5,799 nt of DNA from Deltaproteobacteria bacterium. Lineage in GTDB: Bacteria > Desulfobacterota > Anaeroferrophillalia > Anaeroferrophillales > Tharpellaceae. Location: contig DAOVTG010000165.1 of assembly GCA_030633185.1 (NCBI GenBank), forward strand, positions 1-5,799, given 5' to 3'. The translations under genes and the position numbers were made by a program. Position 1 is the stretch's first letter, and the number at the start of each line of letters is the position of its first letter. The notes beneath the pieces are model-generated. The model was not told where the DNA came from, did not search any database, and was given only the letters and a program-made list of their open reading frames with translations. Below are positions 1 through 5,667 of the stretch, piece after piece.

Positions 1-139
1 AAAAGTCACGGGATGGCTAAGTAAAAATTTCGATATACAAGATGTTGTGGTTTTTCAGGCGCGAGACCATACATGTAGTATGTCGAGTGCCTGAAAAACC
101 ACAACAGCGCAGTAGATCGGACTTTTTACGACGCCATCA
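1..139. repeat. Structured MITE-like repeat, copy 1 (left end truncated by window edge)
   Basis: Positions 1-133 align with 5666-5799 in the same orientation, with 11 substitutions and one single-base indel (about 92% identity). The right end, GACTTTTTACGACGCCATCA at 120-139, is the reverse complement of the left end of copy 2 (5653-5672) at 18 of 20 positions. The element therefore has imperfect terminal inverted repeats; only the inner part of the left one (1-7) is in the window here. Between the ends is a long imperfect hairpin (21-129). There is no convincing coding content: the longest + frame through it runs on into antisense of the next gene. The last three bases (137-139) are also the stop codon of the minus-strand regulator gene. 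I call it a miniature non-autonomous element; the family name and mobilising enzyme are unknown. Confidence 0.85.
21..129 (+). other. Extended hairpin of repeat copy 1
   Basis: The main stem is 18 perfect base pairs, 43-60 (TGTTGTGGTTTTTCAGGC) with 89-106. It continues inward through G61-U88, C62-G87, tandem G63/A86 and A64/G85 mismatches, G65-C84, A66-U83, a bulged C67 and five pairs (68-72 with 78-82), closing on a five-base loop ATGTA. A basal stem pairs 21-34 with 116-129, with one mismatch (28/122) and one G-U (30/120). The 61-88 segment is identical in copy 2. The fold was derived by hand and not energy-calculated. The + strand is shown because the G-U and tandem G/A contacts are favourable only on that strand. 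It lies just past the 3' end of the HD-GYP gene, but no T-run directly follows the main stem in either direction, so a terminator role is not supported. Confidence 0.7.
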
Positions 140-1174
140 AGCTTGGGATGCCATTTTGGCGGCCAGTGTCTCTTCGAAAACTTTCAGGAAGGTATCGACT
201 GCTTTGGGGTCGAATTGGCTTCCCGAACCATCCTTGATCTCCTGAATGGCGATTTTTAGGGGGAGGGGTTTGCGGTAGGAGCGTTCTGAAGTCATGGCAT
301 CAAAGGTGTCGCAGACGGCAATTATCCTGGCCATGAACGGAATCTTGTCACCGGCAAGGCCTTTGGGGTAGCCGCGGCCGTCGAACCTTTCATGATGGGC
401 CTCGATGATCGGCAGGAGGTGACTGAGAAAGTCGAGCGGTTCAAGGATCTTGACCCCTTTGCTTGGGTGGGTTTTAATGGTTTCGTACTCGACTGCATTG
501 AGCTTGCCCGGTTTATTGAGGAGTTGCTCCGAGATTCCGATTTTCCCGATGTCGTGGAGTTGGGCCGCATAGAGCAGGTCGAGGTGGTCATTTTCCGGCA
601 AATCGAGAACCTCGGCCATCATCGCCGAGTACTCCGCGACCCGTTTTGAGTGTCCCTGGGTGTAGCGGTCTTTCTCTTCGATTGCCAGAATGAAAGAACT
701 CACGGTCTGAACAACCCGGTTGTGCAGGGCCTGGGTGGCCTCCTCAATTCTTTCTTCCAAAGTATTCTGGTAGGCAATTTTGTCCTCCTGGAGACTGCGG
801 AACTCCAGGGCCCGATTCAATAACAGTAAAAGTTCTTTGACCCGGAAGGGTTTGGTCATGAAGTCGAAAGCCCCAAGGCGCATGTGATCGAGAGCCATAT
901 CGAGTTGGGCAAATCCGGTGAGGATGATGATGGGAATCAGAGGGTAATGTTGGGTCCCGTGGTCAATAACCTGATCTCCGGAAACCCTGGGCATCTTGAG
1001 GTCGCAGATGACAGCGTCAATTATGTCGTGGTGTTGGTTCAACAGGTCAATAGCTTCATCACCGTCACTGGCTGTAAGGTATTCAAAATCGAGACTTTCC
1101 AGGGTTTCGGAAAGGATCTCGCGAATATCTGCTTCGTCATCAACGATGAGAATTAATTTCTTATCATTAAGCAT
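137..1174 (-). CDS. Response regulator with REC and HD-GYP domains (cyclic-di-GMP phosphodiesterase type)
   Basis: Predicted cytoplasmic two-component output protein of 345 residues with the RpfG-like architecture. The receiver domain (about 5-125) has the acidic pair D12-D13, phospho-acceptor D58 (in CDLKMP), T86 and K108 (in TKPF), so it should accept phosphate from a histidine kinase. A linker, probably coiled coil (about 126-155), leads to the HD-GYP domain (about 160-335), with H175, HDIGK at 207-211, H236, HHERFDGRGYP at 260-270 and D289. The metal-binding and GYP signatures look intact, so hydrolysis of cyclic di-GMP is expected from the family. No cognate kinase is in the window. I chose ATG at 1172-1174 because AAGGG lies five bases upstream; a GTG two codons earlier (1178-1180) is possible but overlaps too closely with that ribosome site. 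The TGA stop is formed by the end of the flanking repeat. The true target process is unknown. Confidence 0.93.
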   Translation of the reverse strand: MLNDKKLILIVDDEADIREILSETLESLDFEYLTASDGDEAIDLLNQHHDIIDAVICDLKMPRVSGDQVIDHGTQHYPLIPIIILTGFAQLDMALDHMRLGAFDFMTKPFRVKELLLLLNRALEFRSLQEDKIAYQNTLEERIEEATQALHNRVVQTVSSFILAIEEKDRYTQGHSKRVAEYSAMMAEVLDLPENDHLDLLYAAQLHDIGKIGISEQLLNKPGKLNAVEYETIKTHPSKGVKILEPLDFLSHLLPIIEAHHERFDGRGYPKGLAGDKIPFMARIIAVCDTFDAMTSERSYRKPLPLKIAIQEIKDGSGSQFDPKAVDTFLKVFEETLAAKMASQA

Positions 1175-1225
1175 ATACACCCTTTAAGTCTAAGTCGATA
1201 GTGATTATCCATTCTTGATACTATT

Positions 1226-1255
1226 ACTTTAATTGATTGTTTCTGTTTTTGTCAA
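1226..1255 (-). promoter_or_regulatory. Sigma-70-type promoter for the HD-GYP regulator
   Basis: On the minus strand a perfect TTGACA (1255 to 1250) is followed, 18 bases on, by TAAAGT (1231 to 1226), a four-of-six match to the -10 consensus. Transcription would begin near 1219, giving a leader of about 45 bases that contains the AAGGG ribosome site before the ATG at 1174. The spacing is one base over the optimum and the -10 box is only moderate. This is the best promoter-like match in the divergent intergenic region. Confidence 0.55.
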
Positions 1256-1281
1256 GTTGTTATCCTGGTTCCGGTAGGATT

Positions 1282-1304
1282 GGGCTTTTAAGCCCTCTCT
1301 TTTT
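1282..1304 (+). terminator. Possible weak terminator or attenuator hairpin in the rfaE2 leader
   Basis: GGGCT (1282-1286) pairs with AGCCC (1291-1295) around a four-base loop, followed by TCTCTTTTT. The shape is that of a short intrinsic terminator on the + strand. It lies about 60 bases before the rfaE2 start, with no plus-strand gene upstream inside the window. It could stop transcription leaking out of the region to the left, or attenuate rfaE2. The stem is only five pairs and the T-tract is interrupted, so this is tentative. Confidence 0.3.
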
Positions 1305-1353
1305 AGGTTTTTACTTTTGAAGTTTCACCCAGAAAGGTCAAAATATTTTTCAT

Positions 1354-1360
1354 AGGAGGA
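1354..1360 (+). promoter_or_regulatory. Strong ribosome binding site that sets a non-ATG start for rfaE2
   Basis: AGGAGGA is a near-consensus Shine-Dalgarno sequence. The GGAGG core ends seven bases before TTG at 1367-1369 and ten before GTG at 1370-1372. The first in-frame ATG (1388) is about 30 bases downstream and has no comparable site, which makes a TTG or GTG start the likely choice. Confidence 0.75.
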
Positions 1361-1366
1361 TTTGTT

Positions 1367-1852
1367 TTGGTGAAATCAGGTTCCGTAATGTTAGCAAAGC
1401 TGTTAGCCCCGCTCCTGGCCGATTTTCAAAAAAATGGTAAAAAGGTTGTCTTTACAAACGGTTGTTTTGACTTATTGCATCCCGGGCATGTCAGCTATCT
1501 GGCGTCGGCGCGAGCCCTTGGTGATCTCCTGGTTATCGGTCTCAACTCAGATGTTTCGGTACGCAGGTTGAAAGGTGAAAAACGACCGATTATGGCTGAA
1601 GAGGCTCGCTCTCAACTACTCGCAGCTCTTGCTTGTGTTGATTATGTAACCATTTTTGGAGAAGATGACCCCTATCAGTTGATAAGTTTGTTAAAGCCGG
1701 ATATTTTGGTCAAAGGCGGTGATTGGGATACCGCCTCAATTGTAGGACGTGATCTCGTCGAGGCTCGAGGCGGTAAGGTCTACTCTCTGCCTTTTGTTGA
1801 TGAATACTCAACCACTGCTATTGTCGAAGAGATCATTCGGCGTTATACCTGA
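1367..1852 (+). CDS. rfaE2: D-glycero-beta-D-manno-heptose 1-phosphate adenylyltransferase
   Basis: Cytoplasmic enzyme that transfers AMP from ATP to heptose 1-phosphate to make ADP-heptose, the precursor of the inner lipopolysaccharide core. The 161 residues form one cytidylyltransferase-like nucleotidyltransferase domain: FTNGCFDLLHPGH at 29-41 with the HxGH nucleotide-binding motif (38-41), GLNSD at 58-62, VRRLKGEKRP at 65-74, LVKGGDW at 114-120, and the closing STTAIVEEI at 148-156. This matches the stand-alone C-terminal half of bifunctional HldE. The kinase half (RfaE1) is absent here, so the functions must be split in this organism. The start is TTG 1367 or GTG 1370, both served by AGGAGGA at 1354-1360; ATG 1388 would still keep the whole domain. 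It is the only complete plus-strand gene, and its last 20 bases overlap the end of the convergent GH153-like gene. Confidence 0.93.
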   Translation: MVKSGSVMLAKLLAPLLADFQKNGKKVVFTNGCFDLLHPGHVSYLASARALGDLLVIGLNSDVSVRRLKGEKRPIMAEEARSQLLAALACVDYVTIFGEDDPYQLISLLKPDILVKGGDWDTASIVGRDLVEARGGKVYSLPFVDEYSTTAIVEEIIRRYT

Positions 1853-3020
1853 TTAATGCTGCGGCTTCCGGATTATTGCATGGGGTCAGAATCAGATCCC
1901 GCCAGCCCTTTTTACGGGCATTGCGAATGGTTTTTTGTAAGGTTGCAATCAATTTCAGTTTCCGGTTGCGGGAATCTTCCTGATTCGGAGTTTCAAATTT
2001 GAAAATTATCCTCTCTTTCTCACCTCCCAGCCCATTTTCGAAGATCTTAAGCATAGTTGCCGAGAGTTCTTTTTCCCGAGGCACTTCCAGCTCTCTTCTG
2101 ATTCTTTCTTGATAAGCCATAACCATCAAATAGTCAGCTTTTGATGCGGTCAGCGACTCTTTGCTACAGGCAAACCAGTCTCGTCCCCAATCGTCATTTA
2201 AGAGAAGTTCGTAATGAATGTTCTGGGCGCAGAGCAGTTCCGGTCTTAGTGAGCGGCAGGTTGCAAAAATTGTATTGGCAAGATGTTGCAGGGTTAAAGC
2301 CTGTTGTTGACGCCAGCGGTAAAAGGGAGGTCTGTATGCGGTGATTTCGGCCCGGATTATATCGCTGAATTGGTAGATATCTTCCGGATCCGGGATGACG
2401 GTGCCGTTTACCAGGGCAAAGCCCTGATCATGTCTGAGAATCAGGTCATCTTGTAAAAGAATGCCGTCAATTGGATAAACTGCCAGATCCTGAAAAAGTT
2501 TTTTAAGAAACTCTATATTTTCCGGAGACGCCGGGTCGAGAAGGTTGTCCTCCCGTTTAATTGAGCCGCTGTTTTTATCAAAGTATAAGACCTGTGGCCT
2601 TAAACTGCGATCATAGTTGGCTTTTAAGGTTGTCATCCAGGCGAAGATCTTGAGCCCGGCCCGGTGCGCACTTTTGCAGGCGGGAGTCAGAATGTCTGAG
2701 ATAATCGGAGCCTGGTCGGTGCTGAAATAGACTCCTTCCGGGGTCTGCTTGCGGGCCGCCCTTTCTACAAGTTTATGAAAACGGTCGTTACGATTATGAA
2801 AGACCCGCAGGATGATGGTGTTGTAGCCTAGTTCTTTGAGCTTCTGAAAGTATTTGTCGCAGGCTCTCCAGTTGTCACCTTCGAGGATTGATATCTGGGC
2901 TCCGATCAGAGGTTTCGTGTCTCCAACAGCGGCATTACAGACGGGTGTAATGGTTGATAAAATTGCAACCGTCATAATCGAGCCCATAAATATTATAAGA
3001 GAAATAGAGTTTTTCAGCAT
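1833..3020 (-). CDS. Secreted or periplasmic GH153-like protein (PgaB C-terminal domain relative)
   Basis: 395 residues. A signal peptide is visible: K3, a hydrophobic stretch at about 6-26, and a likely cut after CNA at 28-30. The rest resembles the C-terminal glycoside hydrolase domain of PgaB, which cleaves partly deacetylated poly-N-acetylglucosamine. In order I see a beta strand YNTIILRVF (66-74), VYF then D (97-109), KIFAWMTTL (124-132, like the AWMPVL strand of PgaB), LDPASP (161-166), IDGILLQDDLIL (184-195) with the acidic pair D191-D192 expected at the active site, AQNIHYELLL (265-274) and ADYLMVMAY (295-303). The PgaB N-terminal polysaccharide deacetylase domain is absent, so this is a stand-alone barrel. 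Its ATG overlaps the radA TGA by one base (TGATG) with no clear ribosome site, implying translational coupling. Family assignment is by remembered motifs; the substrate is unknown, and another TIM-barrel glycosidase family is possible. Confidence 0.75.
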   Translation of the reverse strand: MLKNSISLIIFMGSIMTVAILSTITPVCNAAVGDTKPLIGAQISILEGDNWRACDKYFQKLKELGYNTIILRVFHNRNDRFHKLVERAARKQTPEGVYFSTDQAPIISDILTPACKSAHRAGLKIFAWMTTLKANYDRSLRPQVLYFDKNSGSIKREDNLLDPASPENIEFLKKLFQDLAVYPIDGILLQDDLILRHDQGFALVNGTVIPDPEDIYQFSDIIRAEITAYRPPFYRWRQQQALTLQHLANTIFATCRSLRPELLCAQNIHYELLLNDDWGRDWFACSKESLTASKADYLMVMAYQERIRRELEVPREKELSATMLKIFENGLGGEKERIIFKFETPNQEDSRNRKLKLIATLQKTIRNARKKGWRDLILTPCNNPEAAALIRYNAE

Positions 3021-4414
3021 CAGGAAAATAATTTACTGGCGAGTTCCTGCAGGGTGGAGATCTCTTTTAAAGAACTTTTGTTGGTGGTTTCTGAAGAGAG
3101 ATTACCTTGCGGTACGATGATCTTTTTGAAACCGAATTTTAAAGCTTCACTCAAACGTTGTTCAAGCATATTAACCCGTCTGACTTCCCCGGTCAGTCCG
3201 ACTTCCCCGATTACCAATGTCGTTGTTGGTATAACTTGATCCAGGTGACTGGAAAGAATGGCTGCGATCAAGGCCAGATCAATGGCCGGTTCGACAACTT
3301 TTAACCCACCGACAATGTTAAGAAAAATGTCTTTATTGCTAAAATTAAGGCGTAGGCGTTTCTCTATGATGGCAATCATCAGGGTCGCCCGATTGCGGTC
3401 AATACCCAGGGTTGTGCGACGCGGAATACCGCCGGATACGGCGGTACTGACCAGGGCTTGGATTTCGGTCAAGATCGGTCGTGAGCCTTCAATTGTGGCA
3501 CTGACCAGGGAGCCTGCTAAATTTTGCGGTCGTTCACTGAGAAAGATGCTGGAGGGGCTGTCAACTCCGACGAGTCCGCTGCCGGTCATCTCAAAAACAC
3601 CAATTTCATTGGTTGATCCAAAGCGGTTTTTGACGGCTCTTAAAATACGGAAGGGGTATTGGGTGTCGGATTCGAAATAGAGCACCGTATCAACCATGTG
3701 TTCAAGCAGTTTGGGCCCGGCGATGGCCCCATCTTTGGTGACATGGCCAATGATAAAGATCGGTGTGTCAGTCAGTTTTGCAATTTTGACCAGGTGGGCC
3801 GCAGTTTGTCTGATCTGGCTGGTTGAGCCCGGAGGAGATTTGATCTCGGGACTGTGGCAGGTCTGGATTGAGTCGATGACCAGGGCTTTTGGTTTGAGTT
3901 TACGAAAATGTTTGATGATCTCTTCGATGCCGGAGGCAGCCAGAAAATAGAGATGTTCATTGTTGATACCCATACGTCGGCTGCGCATTTTAATCTGACC
4001 AGGAGACTCCTCGCCGGAAACATAAAGAGTGGTTTGTTGAGGAGTGCTTAATTGGTCAAGAACCTGGAGGAGCAGCGTCGATTTGCCGATACCGGGATCA
4101 CCGCCGACCAGCACGACCGAGCCGGAGACCACACCACCTCCCAGAACCCGGTCAAATTCGCTGATTTTGGTACTTTGTCGGGGCTGCTCACTCTCATTAA
4201 TTGCGTTTAAAGGGACTGGTTGGGCAGTCTTTCCCAGTTCCGTAATGGCCGCGATCATCTGCGGAGTTTCGTAACCATCAGCTGATGAAGTATCGGGCAA
4301 GGCTTCTTGCATGCAGTCCCACTCATTGCAGCCGGGACATTTGCCCAGCCATTTGGCACTTTGATAACCGCATGAAGTACAGAAAAAGGAGGTTTTATTT
4401 TTTTTGGCAGTCAT
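3020..4414 (-). CDS. radA: DNA repair protein RadA (Sms), branch-migration helicase
   Basis: Cytoplasmic RecA-related ATPase that processes recombination intermediates by extending heteroduplex at RecA-made branches. All the standard parts are present in 464 residues, a normal family length: an N-terminal C4 zinc finger (C12, C15, C26, C29), Walker A GGDPGIGKST at 104-113, Walker B ALVIDSIQT at 177-185 with D181, the RadA-specific KNRFG motif at 262-266, and a C-terminal Lon-protease-like domain (about 285-460). No key residue is missing. It starts at ATG 4412-4414, 17 bases after the rodA stop, and its N-terminus fits the family because the zinc finger begins a dozen residues in. No obvious Shine-Dalgarno sequence precedes it. 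It is the middle gene of an apparent three-gene operon and overlaps the downstream GH153-like gene by one base. Confidence 0.96.
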   Translation of the reverse strand: MTAKKNKTSFFCTSCGYQSAKWLGKCPGCNEWDCMQEALPDTSSADGYETPQMIAAITELGKTAQPVPLNAINESEQPRQSTKISEFDRVLGGGVVSGSVVLVGGDPGIGKSTLLLQVLDQLSTPQQTTLYVSGEESPGQIKMRSRRMGINNEHLYFLAASGIEEIIKHFRKLKPKALVIDSIQTCHSPEIKSPPGSTSQIRQTAAHLVKIAKLTDTPIFIIGHVTKDGAIAGPKLLEHMVDTVLYFESDTQYPFRILRAVKNRFGSTNEIGVFEMTGSGLVGVDSPSSIFLSERPQNLAGSLVSATIEGSRPILTEIQALVSTAVSGGIPRRTTLGIDRNRATLMIAIIEKRLRLNFSNKDIFLNIVGGLKVVEPAIDLALIAAILSSHLDQVIPTTTLVIGEVGLTGEVRRVNMLEQRLSEALKFGFKKIIVPQGNLSSETTNKSSLKEISTLQELASKLFS

Positions 4415-4431
4415 ATGTTAGTGGGTAGTGA

Positions 4432-5628
4432 TTACGCCTTGCGGCGATAATGAATATTTAAAAGAATGCTGATTAAAACCAGCGAGGTAAGCATCGAGGT
4501 ACCGCCATAACTGAAAAGAGGTAGAGGGATGCCGACCACCGGCATGAGTCCTGAGACCATACCTATATTGATGGTGACTTGCCAGAAAAAGATGGCCGCA
4601 ATACCGCTTGCCAAGTAGCTGGCAAAGCTGTCTCGTGCTTCCATGGCGATATTTAAAGCCCGAAAAATAAAAATAAAATAGAGAGCCAGGAGGAAAATGG
4701 TTCCCAAAAACCCCCATTGTTCGGCGTAGGCGGCAAAGATGAAATCAGTATGTTGTTCGGGCAGGAAGTGAAGGGTGTTCTGGGTTCCTTTGAGAAAACC
4801 TTTGCCGAATAGTTTACCGGCCCCGATGGCAATCTTTGACTGGGCAATATGGTAACCGGATCCTAAAGGATCGATCTCCGGGTTAATAAAGGTTAAAATC
4901 CGCTGACGTTGATAGTCATGTAGGAAATGCCAGCCGATAAAAGCCGTGGTCAGAGCACTGATACCGATTGAGAGGATTGTTCCTCTTGTGATGCCGACAA
5001 CGACAATGACGATGCCTGATATCAGAATGATGAGCATGGCGGTACCGAGATCGGGTTGCTTGAGAATCAGGGTGCTGGGCAGGGCGACAATGATGGCCGG
5101 AATCAGCAGCTCCTTCAGATTGTAGGGTGGGGGCAGAAGCCGATCACTAAAATAGCGGGCCAAGGCGAGGATAACCGTGAGTTTGATAAATTCCGATGGT
5201 TGGACGTTGAAGTCGCCAATTGATAGCCAGCGGGTGGCCCCCATATGTTTGGTGCCAGCCACTTCCACCGCCAGCAACAGCAGTAAACTAAAGGCGTAGA
5301 GAGGGTAGGCGGCTTGGTAAAGGTAGTTATAGTGAAAAATAAAAAGTCCGCTGGCGACGACCAGGGCAATGCCGAACCAGACAGTTTGGCGTTGGCAATA
5401 GGTGGTTAACCAGTTGCCGGTTTCAGGGACATAAGTGGCGCTGTAGATTGTGATAAGTCCCAGGATTACCAGCAGAAAGGTTAACCCTAAAGTCAAATAG
5501 TCGAAATCGTGGAGACGGTTACGATCAAGAGGCTGTTCCGTCAGCTGACTTTTCGGCCAAGGGGCGAACTCATCCGAAGCGGGGTTAATTCGGTGTGGAC
5601 GGTGCTGGGTTCGTTTGGAAAAAGCCAT
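4432..5628 (-). CDS. rodA: Rod shape-determining protein RodA, peptidoglycan glycosyltransferase (SEDS family)
   Basis: Inner-membrane polymerase that builds glycan strands from lipid II during cell elongation, normally with the transpeptidase PBP2. The 398 residues have a hydrophilic N-terminal tail (1-43) followed by multiple hydrophobic segments (for example 45-63, 83-97, 106-122, 173-189, 197-213, 309-322, 339-359, 377-391). SEDS landmarks are seen: QPSEF (143-147), QPDLGTA (191-197), GSGYHIAQSKIAIG (256-269), PEQHTDFIFA (290-299) with the conserved catalytic-region D295, and PLPLFSYGGTS (368-378). The cytoplasmic tail is longer than in E. coli RodA. The ATG (5626-5628) has no Shine-Dalgarno sequence; the 24 bases upstream are almost pure A/T and then the repeat begins. 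No in-frame alternative start precedes the first membrane segment, so I keep this one. The PBP2 gene (mrdA), often just upstream, would lie beyond the window. Confidence 0.95.
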   Translation of the reverse strand: MAFSKRTQHRPHRINPASDEFAPWPKSQLTEQPLDRNRLHDFDYLTLGLTFLLVILGLITIYSATYVPETGNWLTTYCQRQTVWFGIALVVASGLFIFHYNYLYQAAYPLYAFSLLLLLAVEVAGTKHMGATRWLSIGDFNVQPSEFIKLTVILALARYFSDRLLPPPYNLKELLIPAIIVALPSTLILKQPDLGTAMLIILISGIVIVVVGITRGTILSIGISALTTAFIGWHFLHDYQRQRILTFINPEIDPLGSGYHIAQSKIAIGAGKLFGKGFLKGTQNTLHFLPEQHTDFIFAAYAEQWGFLGTIFLLALYFIFIFRALNIAMEARDSFASYLASGIAAIFFWQVTINIGMVSGLMPVVGIPLPLFSYGGTSMLTSLVLISILLNIHYRRKA

Positions 5629-5638
5629 AATTTTTTAT

Positions 5639-5667
5639 ATATTATGATTATTTGATGGACTCGTAAA
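5639..5667 (-). promoter_or_regulatory. Tentative promoter for rodA with its -35 inside the repeat end
   Basis: On the minus strand TTTACG (5667 to 5662), inside the terminal inverted repeat, is 17 bases from TAATAT (5644 to 5639). Each matches four of six consensus bases. CATAAT (5646 to 5641), with TTTTTA (5669 to 5664) at 17 bases, is an overlapping alternative. Either would start transcription within a few bases of the rodA ATG, giving an almost leaderless message, which would fit the missing ribosome site. A/T-rich DNA produces such matches easily, so confidence is low. Confidence 0.25.

Larger units (their letters stand above)
1175..1366. other. Divergent intergenic region between the regulator and rfaE2
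   Basis: This stretch of 192 bases separates two genes read away from each other. It carries the minus-strand promoter at 1226-1255 and the ribosome sites of both genes. On the + side two small inverted repeats (1262-1280 and 1282-1295) are followed by a T-rich tract. I found no strong plus-strand promoter: TTGAAG at 1317-1322 with AAATAT at 1341-1346 is the nearest to a pair and is poor. No tRNA-like or coding sequence is visible. Confidence 0.6.

Noticed and set aside
43..106. Intrinsic terminator for the HD-GYP gene formed by the repeat stem
   Set aside because: The stem is strong, but in the minus direction no T-run directly follows it, so it does not fit the normal terminator form.
1..133. 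CRISPR or other tandem array
   Set aside because: Only two copies exist, more than 5 kb apart, with no short regularly spaced units and no cas-like gene.
1..139. Insertion sequence of the IS200/IS605 type
   Set aside because: The subterminal hairpin is suggestive, but the element has long terminal inverted repeats, which that group lacks, and no transposase is present.
42..245. Small protein reading from the repeat on the + strand
   Set aside because: The frame passes through a palindrome and then runs antisense to the HD-GYP gene. It has no ribosome site and no recognisable features.
3258..3680. Plus-strand 140-codon frame opposite radA
   Set aside because: It is a shadow of the radA frame, with an arginine- and serine-rich composition typical of antisense readings and no supporting signals.
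4418..4717. Separate small gene overlapping the end of rodA
   Set aside because: It is an alternative frame of the rodA coding sequence, whose own frame carries the conserved SEDS motifs. No start signal is seen.
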